DNA of 64,000 nucleotides from contig CAIXRH010000337.1 of NCBI GenBank assembly GCA_903921785.1, positions 1 through 64,000 of the forward strand, read 5' to 3'. The notes beneath the pieces are model-generated. The model was given only the letters and a program-made list of their open reading frames with translations, was not told the origin of the DNA and did not search any database. Below, piece by piece: positions 50,670 to 60,166 of the stretch (the first letter of the stretch is position 1; each line of letters starts with the position of its first letter). The position numbers and the translations under genes are program-made. The stretch is from an uncultured Pseudomonadota bacterium (lineage in GTDB: Bacteria > Myxococcota_A > UBA796 > SXON01).

Positions 50670-51425
50670 GTGGCGGGCGGCGACGCGGAACCGGGGGGCG
50701 CGGGCGGCCCTGAAGCGAACGGCGAGCCCGGCGCAGACGGCGCCGCGGCCGCACCTGCGCCCGCCCCGAGCCCCTCCCCCCTCCCCTCCCCGCCAACCTC
50801 TCTCGCCACCAAGCTCAAGAACATCCTCGGCGGCCTCCTCGCCACCGTGGGGCCGCTCCTCGTCTACTACGCCTTCGATTGGACCCTCGGGCTCAAGCCG
50901 GCGATCGTGGCGTGCGCCGTCTTCTCCATCGGCGAGGTCGCCTGGCGGCTCTGGCACAAGGAGCCGATCACGCTCTTGTTCAAGGTCACCGCCACGACCA
51001 CGGTCGGCTTCGGCGTCCTCGACATCCTCCTCGCGAGCCCCCGCTTCTTCAGCTACGAAGCCAGCATCACCAACGCCATGTTCGGCCTTTGGTTCGCATG
51101 GCTGATGGTGAAGAGCCCGGGCCCCTTCGTGGACGAGGTCGTTCGGCAGCGCCCCGAGGTGCTCGAACGGATGGGCCCCGCGGGGCGCATCCGCCTGGAG
51201 GGGCTGATGCGGGTGCTCCTGGCGATGGTCGTCGCCTACCACGCGGTCACCGCCGCGGCGTACCTATGGATTGCGGCCCACTACTCGGTGGAGCGCGCCA
51301 TGGACATCCGGGTGATCTTCGGCAACGCCTCGCTCGTGCCGTTCATGGCGCTGGTGTACTTCGGCCTCCAGCCCGCCTATCGGTGGGCTTTGCGCTTCGG
51401 CTGGGTGGCGGCGCCCCCTCGCTGA
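50670..51425 (+). CDS. YciB/IspZ-like inner-membrane protein
   Basis: 251 residues from a GTG. A disordered Gly/Ala/Pro-rich N-terminus of about 45 residues precedes five or six helices whose order resembles YciB septation/envelope proteins ([91 protein letters not shown]). YciB helps keep envelope integrity and interacts with division and elongation proteins. The resemblance is by topology and scattered residues, so the call is tentative. Confidence 0.5.
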   Translation: MAGGDAEPGGAGGPEANGEPGADGAAAAPAPAPSPSPLPSPPTSLATKLKNILGGLLATVGPLLVYYAFDWTLGLKPAIVACAVFSIGEVAWRLWHKEPITLLFKVTATTTVGFGVLDILLASPRFFSYEASITNAMFGLWFAWLMVKSPGPFVDEVVRQRPEVLERMGPAGRIRLEGLMRVLLAMVVAYHAVTAAAYLWIAAHYSVERAMDIRVIFGNASLVPFMALVYFGLQPAYRWALRFGWVAAPPR

Positions 51426-51441
51426 GGGCTATCGTCTGCGG

Positions 51442-52980
51442 ATGCTGCTCCTCCTCGCCGCCGCCTGCTCCACCGCGACCGACCCCGACACCGCGCCGGC
51501 GGCCTGCGTGCCCGGGGAGATCGTCGTCACGCCCGCGGTGCTGGACTTCGGGGCGGTCTACGTGGGAGAGAGCGCTGCGGAGGTCGTACATCTCGACGTC
51601 ACCGGCGACTGCCCGTGGGACTACGCCGTCACGGTCGACCCGGGCGACCCGACCCTCGCGTTGACCCCTGGGAGCAACGGCACGGTCGAGCCCGACCCCC
51701 CGGTCGACCTCGACCTCACCTGGACCCCCACCGCGCCTGGCCCCCTCGAAGCCACGCTCACCGTCACCGGCGAGACCGGCGCGGCCACCGTCACGCTCTC
51801 CGGCGAGGCGGCGTTCGCCCCCTCCCTCACCGTCTCGCCGAGCCCGGTCGACATCCCCGACGTACTCGCGGGCTGCGCCGACACCGTCGCCCTCTCGCTC
51901 ACCGCGGGCGCAGGCGGCGCCACCATCACCGCGCTCACCCTCGACGCCGACGCCGGCTTCACGCTCGACCTCGACGAGGCCACCCACGGGTCCCTCCCCT
52001 GGACCCTCACCGCGGACGAGACCCGCACCGTGGGGCTGAGCTTCGCGGCGGACGCCGTCGGCGCTGCCGGCATCGGTACCCTCACGATCGACAGCGACGA
52101 CCCCGCCGCGCCCACCCAGAACGTCGAGCTGTCCGCATCCAGCGTCGCCCCGGAGGCGGTGAGCGTGTCCCGCACGTGGGACCGTCCGGTGGACGTGCTC
52201 GTCGCCCTCGACACCACCGCGAGCATGCACGACTCCAGTCGCCTCGACGCGATCGACGCCGCCTGGCCCGACCTCGTGGACGCCCTCCTCGCCTCCGGCC
52301 GCGACTACCACCTCGCCCTGGTCGCCAACGCGGACGGCTGCGTGGTCGGCAGCCGCCCCTGGGTCTCCTCCGCGAACAGCGCCGAAGCGCAGGTGGCGCA
52401 GCTCCGCGAGATGGTGGCCGGGGCCGGCGACAGCGGCGACACCTTGTTCGACGCGGTCCTCGCCGCGACCGATCCCGCCGCCGTCGGCGCGGGCGGCTGC
52501 AACGACGGGCTCGTGCGCGCCGGCGCCACGCTCGCCGTGCTCGGCATCACCGACGGCCTGGACGCGTCGAACAACGGCTGGGTGGACTTCGTGCACACGC
52601 TCGGCACCCGCGTGAGCGACGGCGCGTCGGTGCGGGTGGCCGCGCTCGGCGGCGACTGGCCGAGCGGCTGCGAGGACGTGGCGGCGGCCGAGGGCTGGTA
52701 CGAAGCGACGATGAGCGTCGGCGCCGGGGCGTTCTTCTCGGTGTGCGCGGACTTCGCGACCACGTTTCCGGACGCCGCGGCCGTGCTCCCGGAGCCCACG
52801 GACACCGCGTTCGTCCTGGAGGACCCCGCGCTCGCCGGCACCATCACCGTGGACATCGACGGCGCCCCGACCGCCGACTGGACCTACGACGACGCCACCG
52901 CGACGGTCGCCCTCACCGTCAGCCCGGCTTCGGGGGCGGTGGTGACGGTGAGCTACCTCCCGGACGAATGCACGGAATAA
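51442..52980 (+). CDS. Lipoprotein with ASH/choice-of-anchor D domains and a VWA-like domain
   Basis: 512 residues. The lipobox LLLAAAC (Cys9) is followed by two immunoglobulin-like ASPM-SPD-2-Hydin/choice-of-anchor D repeats (TPAVLDFGAVYVGESAAEVV; VSPSPVDIPDVLAGCADTVA). A von Willebrand A-type domain from about residue 245 has the MIDAS motif DTTASMHDS and LGITDGLDASNNGW, and a beta tail closes the protein. It is presumably outer-surface with metal-dependent ligand binding. TATCGT ends 10 nt before the ATG, again without a ribosome-binding site. Confidence 0.8.
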   Translation: MLLLLAAACSTATDPDTAPAACVPGEIVVTPAVLDFGAVYVGESAAEVVHLDVTGDCPWDYAVTVDPGDPTLALTPGSNGTVEPDPPVDLDLTWTPTAPGPLEATLTVTGETGAATVTLSGEAAFAPSLTVSPSPVDIPDVLAGCADTVALSLTAGAGGATITALTLDADAGFTLDLDEATHGSLPWTLTADETRTVGLSFAADAVGAAGIGTLTIDSDDPAAPTQNVELSASSVAPEAVSVSRTWDRPVDVLVALDTTASMHDSSRLDAIDAAWPDLVDALLASGRDYHLALVANADGCVVGSRPWVSSANSAEAQVAQLREMVAGAGDSGDTLFDAVLAATDPAAVGAGGCNDGLVRAGATLAVLGITDGLDASNNGWVDFVHTLGTRVSDGASVRVAALGGDWPSGCEDVAAAEGWYEATMSVGAGAFFSVCADFATTFPDAAAVLPEPTDTAFVLEDPALAGTITVDIDGAPTADWTYDDATATVALTVSPASGAVVTVSYLPDECTE

Positions 52981-53125
52981 GCGCACGGGTTCGCGAATCT
53001 CTCGGTCAAAGCACAGATTGCCAAAGGGCTGGTGGCGCGAGACCGGCTTGCCGGCCCGGCCCGTTCGGCGGTCGAGGAGCCGCTGGGGCGAGAATAGGGC
53101 GGGTTGAACTCAGGGCCGAACCGGC

Positions 53126-53812
53126 TCACGGAGCGACCGCGCACCCCGCCCCGGCCGCCGCGCGGGTGAACCGCACCTTGCTGCGCGCCGGGTCCTGCTT
53201 CAGCGCCGGGTTCTGGATGAACAGCCGGTTGGAAGCGCCCAGCGTACGCTGGCGCATCCCCTCGATGCGCACCGTGCCCTCGATCACGTCCGCGGTGACC
53301 TTCGAGAGGTCGAACCACAGGTCCTGCGCCTGGGCCTGGTACACGTCCACGCGGCCGAAGATGGGAATCTTCAGCTGCACCGTGGCGGCCGGTGTGCCGT
53401 CGCGGTCCCAGTCGATCACGGAGGGGGCATCGAGCGTCTCCGGGAAGGCGCCACGCGCGGGGTCCCAGCCGACGGCGACGAAGCCGACGTGCATCCGCGC
53501 GACCACGCCCGGGTCGCCCGTGACGTAGCTCACGTCGTAGTCGCGATCCGGGATGGAGTCGACGAACGCCTTGGGAAACGACGTGGACGCCAACGAGGGC
53601 TTGGACTCGGCCCGGAAGGCGCAGGCATCGTGGTGGACGCGGAACCCCTCGCCCTTCGGCGTGATGGTCGCCACCATCCACTGGTAGGTGTGCACGTCCG
53701 TCTTCCCGAGCACCGGAATCTTCGCCGACGTGACCACCTCCATCGTGGCCGCCCACGTGCCCGTGAGGTCCACGGGCGGGGCGGCGGCGGCGAGGGCGAG
53801 GGCGATCAGCAC
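53126..53812 (-). CDS. Secreted beta-rich protein of unknown function
   Basis: 228 residues from a GTG at 53812. A short signal peptide (MLIALALAAAAPPVDLTG) leads into alternating strands (GTWAATMEVVTSAKIPVLGK, YQWMVATITPKGEGFRVHHD, TVQLKIPIFGRVDVYQA) with two Cys, resembling a lipocalin- or LolA-like half barrel. No family is assigned. TACACT at 53819-53824 lies six nt upstream, so the transcript is probably leaderless. The gap 52981-53125 shows nothing. Confidence 0.6.
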   Translation of the reverse strand: MLIALALAAAAPPVDLTGTWAATMEVVTSAKIPVLGKTDVHTYQWMVATITPKGEGFRVHHDACAFRAESKPSLASTSFPKAFVDSIPDRDYDVSYVTGDPGVVARMHVGFVAVGWDPARGAFPETLDAPSVIDWDRDGTPAATVQLKIPIFGRVDVYQAQAQDLWFDLSKVTADVIEGTVRIEGMRQRTLGASNRLFIQNPALKQDPARSKVRFTRAAAGAGCAVAP

Positions 53813-53818
53813 AGGGGG

Positions 53819-53824
53819 AGTGTA
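53819..53824 (-). promoter_or_regulatory. Candidate -10 element TACACT of the 53126-53812 gene
   Basis: TACACT on the minus strand, six nt before the GTG start. It is identical in sequence to the hexamer at 7202 in front of the FG-GAP lipoprotein gene. Confidence 0.4.
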
Positions 53825-53836
53825 GTCACGCGAGCG

Positions 53837-54859
53837 TCAGTGGACCTCGATCTCCATCCACAGGATGGAGCCGGGGATGTAGGCCGTTTCGGTGGCCAGC
53901 TCGCGATCCTTCGGGTTCGCGTAGCGGATCGGGCAGTAGGCGGAGTCCGCCAACGCCTCGCTCAGGAAGACCAGCGGCGACGCCCCCTGGGTGAGGTAAT
54001 CGCCCATGTTGTCGTCAAACGCGAGGTCGAGGTCCTCCATGTCCAGGACGAAGCCGTCGAGGTTCACGAGGTCCACGTGCGGCACGTCGAGCGTGACCTC
54101 GTAGGTGTTGTCCCACTGGGCGCTGGCGTCGAAGCCGCGGATGGAGACGGGCTCGCCCCCCGACGTCATCTGGTAGGGAAACAAGTCCGGATCCGGCGGC
54201 ACGTCCCCCTTGAGGAGCTCTGGCCCGTACTCGTCCACCGCCTCCAGGATGTCGTTGACCGTGGTCACCGCTTCGTCCGCGGCGACGAGATCGGGGTCCG
54301 GGTACAGGTCGGTGACGACGTCGAGAAGCTCTTCGAGCGCGTCGGCGACGTCCAAAAGCCAATCGGGGATGTTGCCGTCCCAATCCCAAGGCGCGCCGCC
54401 GTACCCCGGGATCACATCCTCGGTGATCCACGGGCGGAACAGGATGTGCAGCGAGACGGTGGTATCGGTGAGCGAGGCGCGCTTGGAGACGCCGCAGGCC
54501 GGCGACGTCTGCGCCGAGCCCTCAGCCGCTCCGGCGGAATTGGTGGCGGTCACCGTGCACACGAGCGATTCCCCCGGGCGGATGGAGTCGGGGCGGAGCT
54601 TCAACGACTCCCCCTCGCCGAGGTCCCGTTTCCGCGTGGCGTTGCGCCAGCTCATGACCGTCTCGCCGTCCCCTAGACCCGACACCGACGCGGTGCAGGT
54701 GACCGTGTCGTCCACATGCGGGGACTCCGGGCTGATCCGGACCCGTTCGACCGTGGGAGGAGCGCCGAAGAGCGCCCCCACACCGGTCTCCGAGCCACAG
54801 CCGGACACGACCAAAAACAGCGCAAAACATCGAGGAGCAAACGGACTGGCGTTGGACAT
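53837..54859 (-). CDS. Lipoprotein with Ig-like domain, function unknown
   Basis: 340 residues. Lipobox LVVSGC (Cys21) precedes an Ig/PKD-like repeat (VERVRISPESPHVDDTVTCT to CTVTATNSAGAAEGSA). An acidic, helical C-terminal 200 residues rich in Asp and Trp follows (GYGGAPWDWDGNIPDWLLDV, DLVNLDGFVLDMEDLDLAFD). Asp-rich loops could bind calcium. Nothing identifies the C-terminal part. It is followed by the secreted beta-rich gene in the same direction after 24 bp. Confidence 0.65.
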   Translation of the reverse strand: MSNASPFAPRCFALFLVVSGCGSETGVGALFGAPPTVERVRISPESPHVDDTVTCTASVSGLGDGETVMSWRNATRKRDLGEGESLKLRPDSIRPGESLVCTVTATNSAGAAEGSAQTSPACGVSKRASLTDTTVSLHILFRPWITEDVIPGYGGAPWDWDGNIPDWLLDVADALEELLDVVTDLYPDPDLVAADEAVTTVNDILEAVDEYGPELLKGDVPPDPDLFPYQMTSGGEPVSIRGFDASAQWDNTYEVTLDVPHVDLVNLDGFVLDMEDLDLAFDDNMGDYLTQGASPLVFLSEALADSAYCPIRYANPKDRELATETAYIPGSILWMEIEVH

Positions 54860-54934
54860 ACGCCGCCCATACCACGGCGTGGACCTGTCAGGGGTTCGGC
54901 GGGTGCGCGGGGGGAGTTTCCCCCCGGCACATCC

Positions 54935-56773
54935 CTACTTGTCCTTCGGCTTGTCGCCCGAGGTCTCGATGAGCTTGACGGGCGCCTGCACCGCGCCATC
55001 CGAACGCTCCGCGACCACGAAGTCGACCCGGCGGTTCTTCGCCTGGTCGTCCTTGGTCTTCTCCTTCACCAGCGGCTTGCTCTCGCCGTAGCCGATGGCC
55101 TCCAGGCGCCCCGCGGCCACGCCCTTGCTGGCGAGGTAGTCGCGGACCGCTTCGGCGCGGCCCTGGGAGAGCTTCTGGTTGTCGGTGGCGGAGCCGCGCG
55201 AGTCGGTGTTGCCCTCGATGCGCACCTTGGTGAGCTCCGGGTGGTCGCGGAGGACCTCGGCCACCTCGTCGAGGAGCCCGAAGCTCTCCGGCTTGATGAC
55301 CGTCTTGCCGGTCTCGAAGTACACCGAGTCCTTGATCTCGATCTTCTCCGCCTTCAGGGCCGCCTTCGCGGGCACCATCTCGAGCTTCAGCGTGGCCGAG
55401 CCGTCCTTCTGGACGGTCACCTTCGCGTGGGCGGGGCGGTACCCCTCCGCGTGCCCGACGAGCTCGTAGTCGCCCGGGCGGACGGGCACGCTGCCCGCTT
55501 CCCGCTCGGGGACGTCGCGCGGGCCCTTCGCGGCCCACTTCGCGCCCGCGACCGGCTTGCCCGCCTTGTCCACGAGCTCCACGGCGAGCGCGCCCCGCGG
55601 CGCGGGCACCTGGACCTCCACCACGAAGTCCCCGCCCGCGGGGACCGTGGCCGCCGTGCTCGTGCCCAGCGCCGACACCGTGACGGCGCCCGCCGGGAGC
55701 GAGAGCGTGTCGGCGGGGGCGTGCGTCGCGGCGTCGCCGGAGACCGTCCACGGGGCGTCGCTGACGGGGAAGCCGTCGGTGTCGACCACCTTCACGGTGA
55801 CCTTGGCCAGCTCGGCGCAGCCGTCCTGATCGGCGTAGCCGTCCACGTCCTCCGGGGCGTCCACGCAGGCGTCGTTCGCGTCGGGGACGCCGTCCTTGTC
55901 ACGGTCGGGCGGTGCGGCCGGGCCGAGCGGGTCCCACCCCACGGTGAGGACGGCGCGGAACGCGGGCGCGGTGATCGCGTCATCGAGCCCGGCGCCAATC
56001 GCCGGGTGCACCAGGATGCCGCGGCGCTCGCCGAAGCGGGTCCAGCCGCCCAGGAGGAGCTCCGAGGGCCGCGAGCGGGCGTTGGCGAAGTCGGAGAGCA
56101 CGCCGCTGGTGTAGGCCTCGGCCTCCACGCCGGAGCGGTCGGAGAGGTGGTAGGCGAGGCCCGCCTGGAGCTCCGCGCGCGTGCCCCAGGTGGCCTGATC
56201 CATCACCACCTCGGGCGCGAAGTCCGCGCCCAGGCTCACCACGGCGTCGAGCTTGTCGCCGAGGTTGGCGTCGGCGCTCACGGTGAGGCCGCCGCCGAGG
56301 TCGGCGGTGCCCAGGGCGCCGCCGACCGTGGAGCTGGGGAGCAGCGCCCGCCCGGAGACCGCGAGGCCCACGGGCGAGGTGTCCGGATCGAGCACCTTGA
56401 TCTTCCCGTCGATCGTGATGTCGCCGAGGCCGGTGGCGTCGTCCTCCCGGCCGCCGAAGCTGCGCAGGAGCACGGGGATGTCCACGCCGAGGCGGACCCG
56501 ATCCTTGGTGTAGGTGCCGATGGCATCGAGCTGCACGAGGCTGCCGACGATGGTCTCGGTGTCTCCGTTCCAGTACGTATACTTGAGCGGATCGAGGGTG
56601 TACGAGAGCACCCCGCGGGCGGCGAGGGTCTCGGCGCCGAGGTCGGTGTCCACCGCGCGGAGGAACTCGTGCGAGTCCATCGAGGGGCGGAACGTCTGGG
56701 CGTTCATGCGGGGGGTGGAGCCGTCCGGGATCGGATCGGCGGCGGACGCGGCGGCGGCGAGGAGGAGCAGCAT
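54935..56773 (-). CDS. OmpA-family outer-membrane protein with Ca-binding repeats and PEGA-like domain
   Basis: About 612 residues: signal MLLLLAAAASAADP, an N-terminal beta barrel of some 270 residues (VRLGVDIPVLLRSF, TWGTRAELQAGLAYHL), a TSP3-like calcium linker (DRDKDGVPDANDACVDAPED), and two beta-sandwich modules including PVRPGDYELVGHAEGYRPAH. The C-terminal OmpA domain has RIEGNTDSRGSATDNQKLSQ and GRAEAVRDYL, with the diaminopimelate-binding Asp and Arg. It links the outer membrane to peptidoglycan. ATG 56773 gives a clean signal peptide; the GTG at 56785 would add four residues. Confidence 0.9.
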   Translation of the reverse strand: MLLLLAAAASAADPIPDGSTPRMNAQTFRPSMDSHEFLRAVDTDLGAETLAARGVLSYTLDPLKYTYWNGDTETIVGSLVQLDAIGTYTKDRVRLGVDIPVLLRSFGGREDDATGLGDITIDGKIKVLDPDTSPVGLAVSGRALLPSSTVGGALGTADLGGGLTVSADANLGDKLDAVVSLGADFAPEVVMDQATWGTRAELQAGLAYHLSDRSGVEAEAYTSGVLSDFANARSRPSELLLGGWTRFGERRGILVHPAIGAGLDDAITAPAFRAVLTVGWDPLGPAAPPDRDKDGVPDANDACVDAPEDVDGYADQDGCAELAKVTVKVVDTDGFPVSDAPWTVSGDAATHAPADTLSLPAGAVTVSALGTSTAATVPAGGDFVVEVQVPAPRGALAVELVDKAGKPVAGAKWAAKGPRDVPEREAGSVPVRPGDYELVGHAEGYRPAHAKVTVQKDGSATLKLEMVPAKAALKAEKIEIKDSVYFETGKTVIKPESFGLLDEVAEVLRDHPELTKVRIEGNTDSRGSATDNQKLSQGRAEAVRDYLASKGVAAGRLEAIGYGESKPLVKEKTKDDQAKNRRVDFVVAERSDGAVQAPVKLIETSGDKPKDK

Positions 56774-56798
56774 GGAGGGTTCCACAGGTCAGGCCGGA

Positions 56799-59700
56799 CT
56801 AGGAGCGCCGACGGCTGCGAAGCAGCGCCGCGGCGGCGAGGAGGGGGAGCGCGGCCGCGGGGCCGCCGGAGGTGGAGCAACCCCCGTGGTAGTAGCCGTC
56901 GGGCAGGTCGGCGGCGGAGAGCGGATCGCTGCCGGCGTCCACCTCCACGCCATCGGGCGCCCCATCCCCGTCGGTGTCTTCCAGCGTCGGGTCGGTGCCG
57001 GTGTCGTTCACCTCGGCCCCGTCGGTGAGCCCGTCGCCGTCGGTGTCGGGGCTCCCGGGGTCGGTGCCGAGGTCGCCTTCTTCCGCGTCGGTGAGCCCGT
57101 CGCCGTCGGTGTCCACGTCGGCGACCGGCGCGTCGTCCGCACCGTCGAGCGGGTCGGTGCCCGCCCCGACTTCGTCGCCGTCGGAGACGCCGCCGTCGTC
57201 GGTGTCGGCGTCGAGCGGGTCGGTGCGGGTGTCGTTTACCTCGGCGCCGTCGGTGAGCCCGTCGCCATCGGTGTCGGGATTGGTCGGATCGGTGCCCAGG
57301 TCGGCCTCGGCGGCGTCCGTCAGCCCGTCGCCGTCGCTGTCGTCCGGCGCGGCCACGTCGTCGCTGCCGTCGAGCGGATCGGTGCCCGCCCCGACTTCGT
57401 CACCGTCGGAGACGCCGCCGTCGTCGGTGTCGTGGTCGTTCGGGTCGGTCTCGGTGGCGCCCACCGCGCCGTCGTGGTCCGCGTCCTCGGTGCCGTCGAG
57501 GAGGCCGTCGGTGTCGGAGTCCGGATCGAGGGGGTCGGTGGTCGTCGAGGGGTCGCTGTCGGGCACGAAGGCGGCGCCGGTGTCGTCGGACAGGGGCTCG
57601 GTGAGGCCGAGCTCCTGGCCGTCGCCGAGGCCGTCGCCGTCGGAGTCGAACGCGGTCGGGTCGGTCTCGCCCGCGCCGATCACGCCGTCGCCGTTGCTGT
57701 CTTCGTCGCCGTCGGAGAGGCCGTCGTCGTCGCTGTCGGCGTCGGCGGGGTCCGTGCCGAGGCCCGCCTCGACGGCGTCGGAGAGCCCGTCGCCGTCGGC
57801 GTCGTCGCCCACCACGGGCACGTCGTCGGACGCGTCGAGCGGATCGGTGCCGCGGCCCACCTCGGTGCCGTCGTCGATGGTGCCGCCGTCGGTGTCCGCG
57901 TTTTTGGGGTCGGTCTCGGTGGCGGCCACCGCCCCGTCCTGGTTCGCGTCCTCCACGCCGTCGGCGAGGGTGTCGCCGTCGCTGTCGGCGTGGCCGGGGT
58001 CGGTGGTGGTCGAGGGATCGGCGTCGGCCACGAAGACCGAAGCGTCGGTGCCCACGCCCTGCGGCGCCGTCAGCCCGAGCTCCTGCCCGTCGCCGAGCCC
58101 GTCGCCGTCGCTGTCGAACGCGGTGGGATCGGTCTCGCCCAGGCCCACGCTGCCGTCGTGATCGGCGTCCTCGACGCCGTCGAGGAGCCCGTCGTCGTCG
58201 GAGTCGTCGTCCTCGGGGTTGGTGCCGCCCAAGGCCTCGACGTCGTCGGTGAGGCCGTCGCCGTCGGTGTCCGCGACCGGCACGTCGTCGTTCGGGTCGA
58301 GCGGGTCGGTGCCGCGCCCGACCTCGGTGCCGTCGTCGATGGTGCCGCCGTCCGTGTCGAGGTTGTTCGGGTCGGTCTCGGTGGCGCCCACGGCGCCGTC
58401 GGCGTCCGCGTCCTCGGCGCTGTCGGAGAGGGTGTCCCCGTCGCTGTCGGCGTCGAGCGGGTCGGTGGTGGTGCCGGGGTCGAGGTCGGGCAGGAAGGTG
58501 CCACTGTCCGTGTCCGCGCCCTGCGCCGCGACGAGGCCGAGCTCCTGCCCGTCGCCCAGGCCGTCGCCGTCGCTGTCGAAGGTGCGGGGGTCGGTCTCGT
58601 CCGCGTCGACCACGCCGTCCTGGTCGGCGTCTTCTACGCCGTCGAGGAGCCCGTCGTCGTCACTGTCGTCGTCGGCCGGGTCGGTGCCGAGGGTGGCCTC
58701 GGTGGTGTCGAGGAGGCCGTCGCCATCGCTGTCGCCGGGGGCCACGTCGTCACTGGGGTCGAGCGGATCCGTGCCGCGGGTCACCTCGACGCCGTCATTC
58801 ACGCTGCCGCCGTCGGTGTCGGCCAGGCCGGGATCGGTCTCACTCGGGGCCACGACGCCGTCCTGATCGGCGTCCTCCACCCCGTCGTCGAGCTGGTCGC
58901 CGTCGGTATCCGCCACGGTGGGGTCCGTCGTGGTGAGCGGATCGGCGTCGGCGACGAACAACGAAGCGTCGGTGTCGGCGCCCTGGGCGGCGGTGAGGCC
59001 GGACTCGAGGCCGTCGCTCAGCCCGTCGCCGTCGGTGTCCCAGGCGGTCGGGTCGGTCTCGGTGCTGTCCACCACCCCGTCCAGGTCGGCGTCTTCGGTG
59101 CCGTCGAGGAGCCCATCGTCGTCGGAGTCGTCGTCGAGCGAGTCGGTGGCGCCGGCCAGCTCGGTGGCGGTGAGCAGGCCGTCGTCGTCGTCGTCGGTGT
59201 CGAGGTAGTTGGCGACGCCGTCGCCGTCGGTGTCGTCGTTGGTGGAGTCGCCGTCGCCGTCGACGTCCTCCTCCGAGTCCAGGAGGCCGTCGCCGTCGGT
59301 GTCCGCGACCACGGTCCCGTCGAGGTACGTGAGGTCGGAGGCGATATCCGCCAGGGTGCAGGTGCCCGAGTCGTCGCACCCGGCGAGGTCCACCGAGAGG
59401 GAGCGTGCGTTGGAGGAGGTGCCCGCCATGAAGTACAGCGGCCCCGTGCCGACCTGCGCTTCGAGGTCGGCGAGGGAGATGGCGAAGTCGAGGAAGTAGT
59501 CGGCGGTGCCGTTGAACGACGTGCTCGCCGCCTTCACCTCCAGGTTTCCGGTGCCCGAGGTGTAGTCGATCGCGACGGGGTAGCCGGCGACGTCGGTCTC
59601 GGCCTGATCGGAAGGATCGCCGGTGGTGCCCGGCGAGGTGTTCTGGGCGAAGACGAGCTCCTCCCGGATGCCGTCCGCCATCAGCGCGTATTCGTACGCG

Positions 59701-60038
59701 CTGAAGTCGCCGTCCGTGTCGAAGAGCAGGCCCCAGCCGTAGGCGCGGAGGTTGGTGGACGACTGCAGCGGCGACGCGTCCAGGCGGAGGCGGACCATGA
59801 AGTCGGTGCCGTCGACGTAGACGAAGACCGCGGGGTCCGTCGTGTCGCCCACGATCTCCCGGCCGTTGTTCTGGCCGTCCCCGTAGATGTCGCCCATCCC
59901 CTGCCCGTCCTGGGCCAGGGCCACCCAGTCGGCGTCGGCGGGGAAGCTGGCGGCGCGCGCGACCGAGGGGGCAAAGCTCGCGAGCAGCAGGAGCATCGTG
60001 GGGGACCAGCGGCGGGGGCGACGGGCGGCGTTGAGCAT
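56799..60038 (-). CDS. Giant thrombospondin-type-3 calcium-binding surface protein with MYXO-CTERM-like tail
   Basis: 1079 residues. After a signal peptide ([18 protein letters not shown]), about 240 residues form a beta-sandwich lectin-like domain. The remainder is TSP3 calcium-binding repeats of the DxDGDGLxD type. They are organised as superrepeats of 154, 154 and 156 residues (about 328-481, 482-635, 636-791), each beginning [16 protein letters not shown] or a close variant, followed by a diverged fourth unit. The C-terminus [15 protein letters not shown] plus helix and RSRRRS fits MYXO-CTERM anchoring. It is probably a long calcium-rigidified adhesin or matrix protein. ATG 60038 is chosen for the signal; GGAG lies four nt upstream. 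Confidence 0.85.
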   Translation of the reverse strand: MLNAARRPRRWSPTMLLLLASFAPSVARAASFPADADWVALAQDGQGMGDIYGDGQNNGREIVGDTTDPAVFVYVDGTDFMVRLRLDASPLQSSTNLRAYGWGLLFDTDGDFSAYEYALMADGIREELVFAQNTSPGTTGDPSDQAETDVAGYPVAIDYTSGTGNLEVKAASTSFNGTADYFLDFAISLADLEAQVGTGPLYFMAGTSSNARSLSVDLAGCDDSGTCTLADIASDLTYLDGTVVADTDGDGLLDSEEDVDGDGDSTNDDTDGDGVANYLDTDDDDDGLLTATELAGATDSLDDDSDDDGLLDGTEDADLDGVVDSTETDPTAWDTDGDGLSDGLESGLTAAQGADTDASLFVADADPLTTTDPTVADTDGDQLDDGVEDADQDGVVAPSETDPGLADTDGGSVNDGVEVTRGTDPLDPSDDVAPGDSDGDGLLDTTEATLGTDPADDDSDDDGLLDGVEDADQDGVVDADETDPRTFDSDGDGLGDGQELGLVAAQGADTDSGTFLPDLDPGTTTDPLDADSDGDTLSDSAEDADADGAVGATETDPNNLDTDGGTIDDGTEVGRGTDPLDPNDDVPVADTDGDGLTDDVEALGGTNPEDDDSDDDGLLDGVEDADHDGSVGLGETDPTAFDSDGDGLGDGQELGLTAPQGVGTDASVFVADADPSTTTDPGHADSDGDTLADGVEDANQDGAVAATETDPKNADTDGGTIDDGTEVGRGTDPLDASDDVPVVGDDADGDGLSDAVEAGLGTDPADADSDDDGLSDGDEDSNGDGVIGAGETDPTAFDSDGDGLGDGQELGLTEPLSDDTGAAFVPDSDPSTTTDPLDPDSDTDGLLDGTEDADHDGAVGATETDPNDHDTDDGGVSDGDEVGAGTDPLDGSDDVAAPDDSDGDGLTDAAEADLGTDPTNPDTDGDGLTDGAEVNDTRTDPLDADTDDGGVSDGDEVGAGTDPLDGADDAPVADVDTDGDGLTDAEEGDLGTDPGSPDTDGDGLTDGAEVNDTGTDPTLEDTDGDGAPDGVEVDAGSDPLSAADLPDGYYHGGCSTSGGPAAALPLLAAAALLRSRRRS
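57666..59057 (-). repeat. Three tandem ~462-bp coding superrepeats in the TSP3 gene
   Basis: Units at 58596-59057 (462 bp), 58134-58595 (462 bp) and 57666-58133 (468 bp) encode the 154-156-residue superrepeats. Each has the same internal order of calcium motifs and the same non-calcium insert (ELGL, then TTTDP). Within each, a shorter 39-bp TSP3 periodicity is visible. Confidence 0.8.
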
Positions 60039-60166
60039 GGGGCTCCGGGGTTCACGAGCGCGCCCGAGGGCGGACGCGGCGCGCGCAGTACGATCGACAG
60101 GACCCTCTGGATACCTGAGCGGCGCAAATACGACCACGTCGACCTGGCGCGCTACGTCGGCGGAGC

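Noticed and set aside
53000-53100. Possible further R2 copy in GC-rich sequence before 53126
   Set aside because: It shares only CGGCCCGGCCC-like composition; the TCGCGAGCC core is absent.
57000-59300. Periodic GTCGCCGTCGG-type sequence considered as a satellite or CRISPR
   Set aside because: The period follows codons of calcium-binding TSP3 motifs, and no spacers are present.
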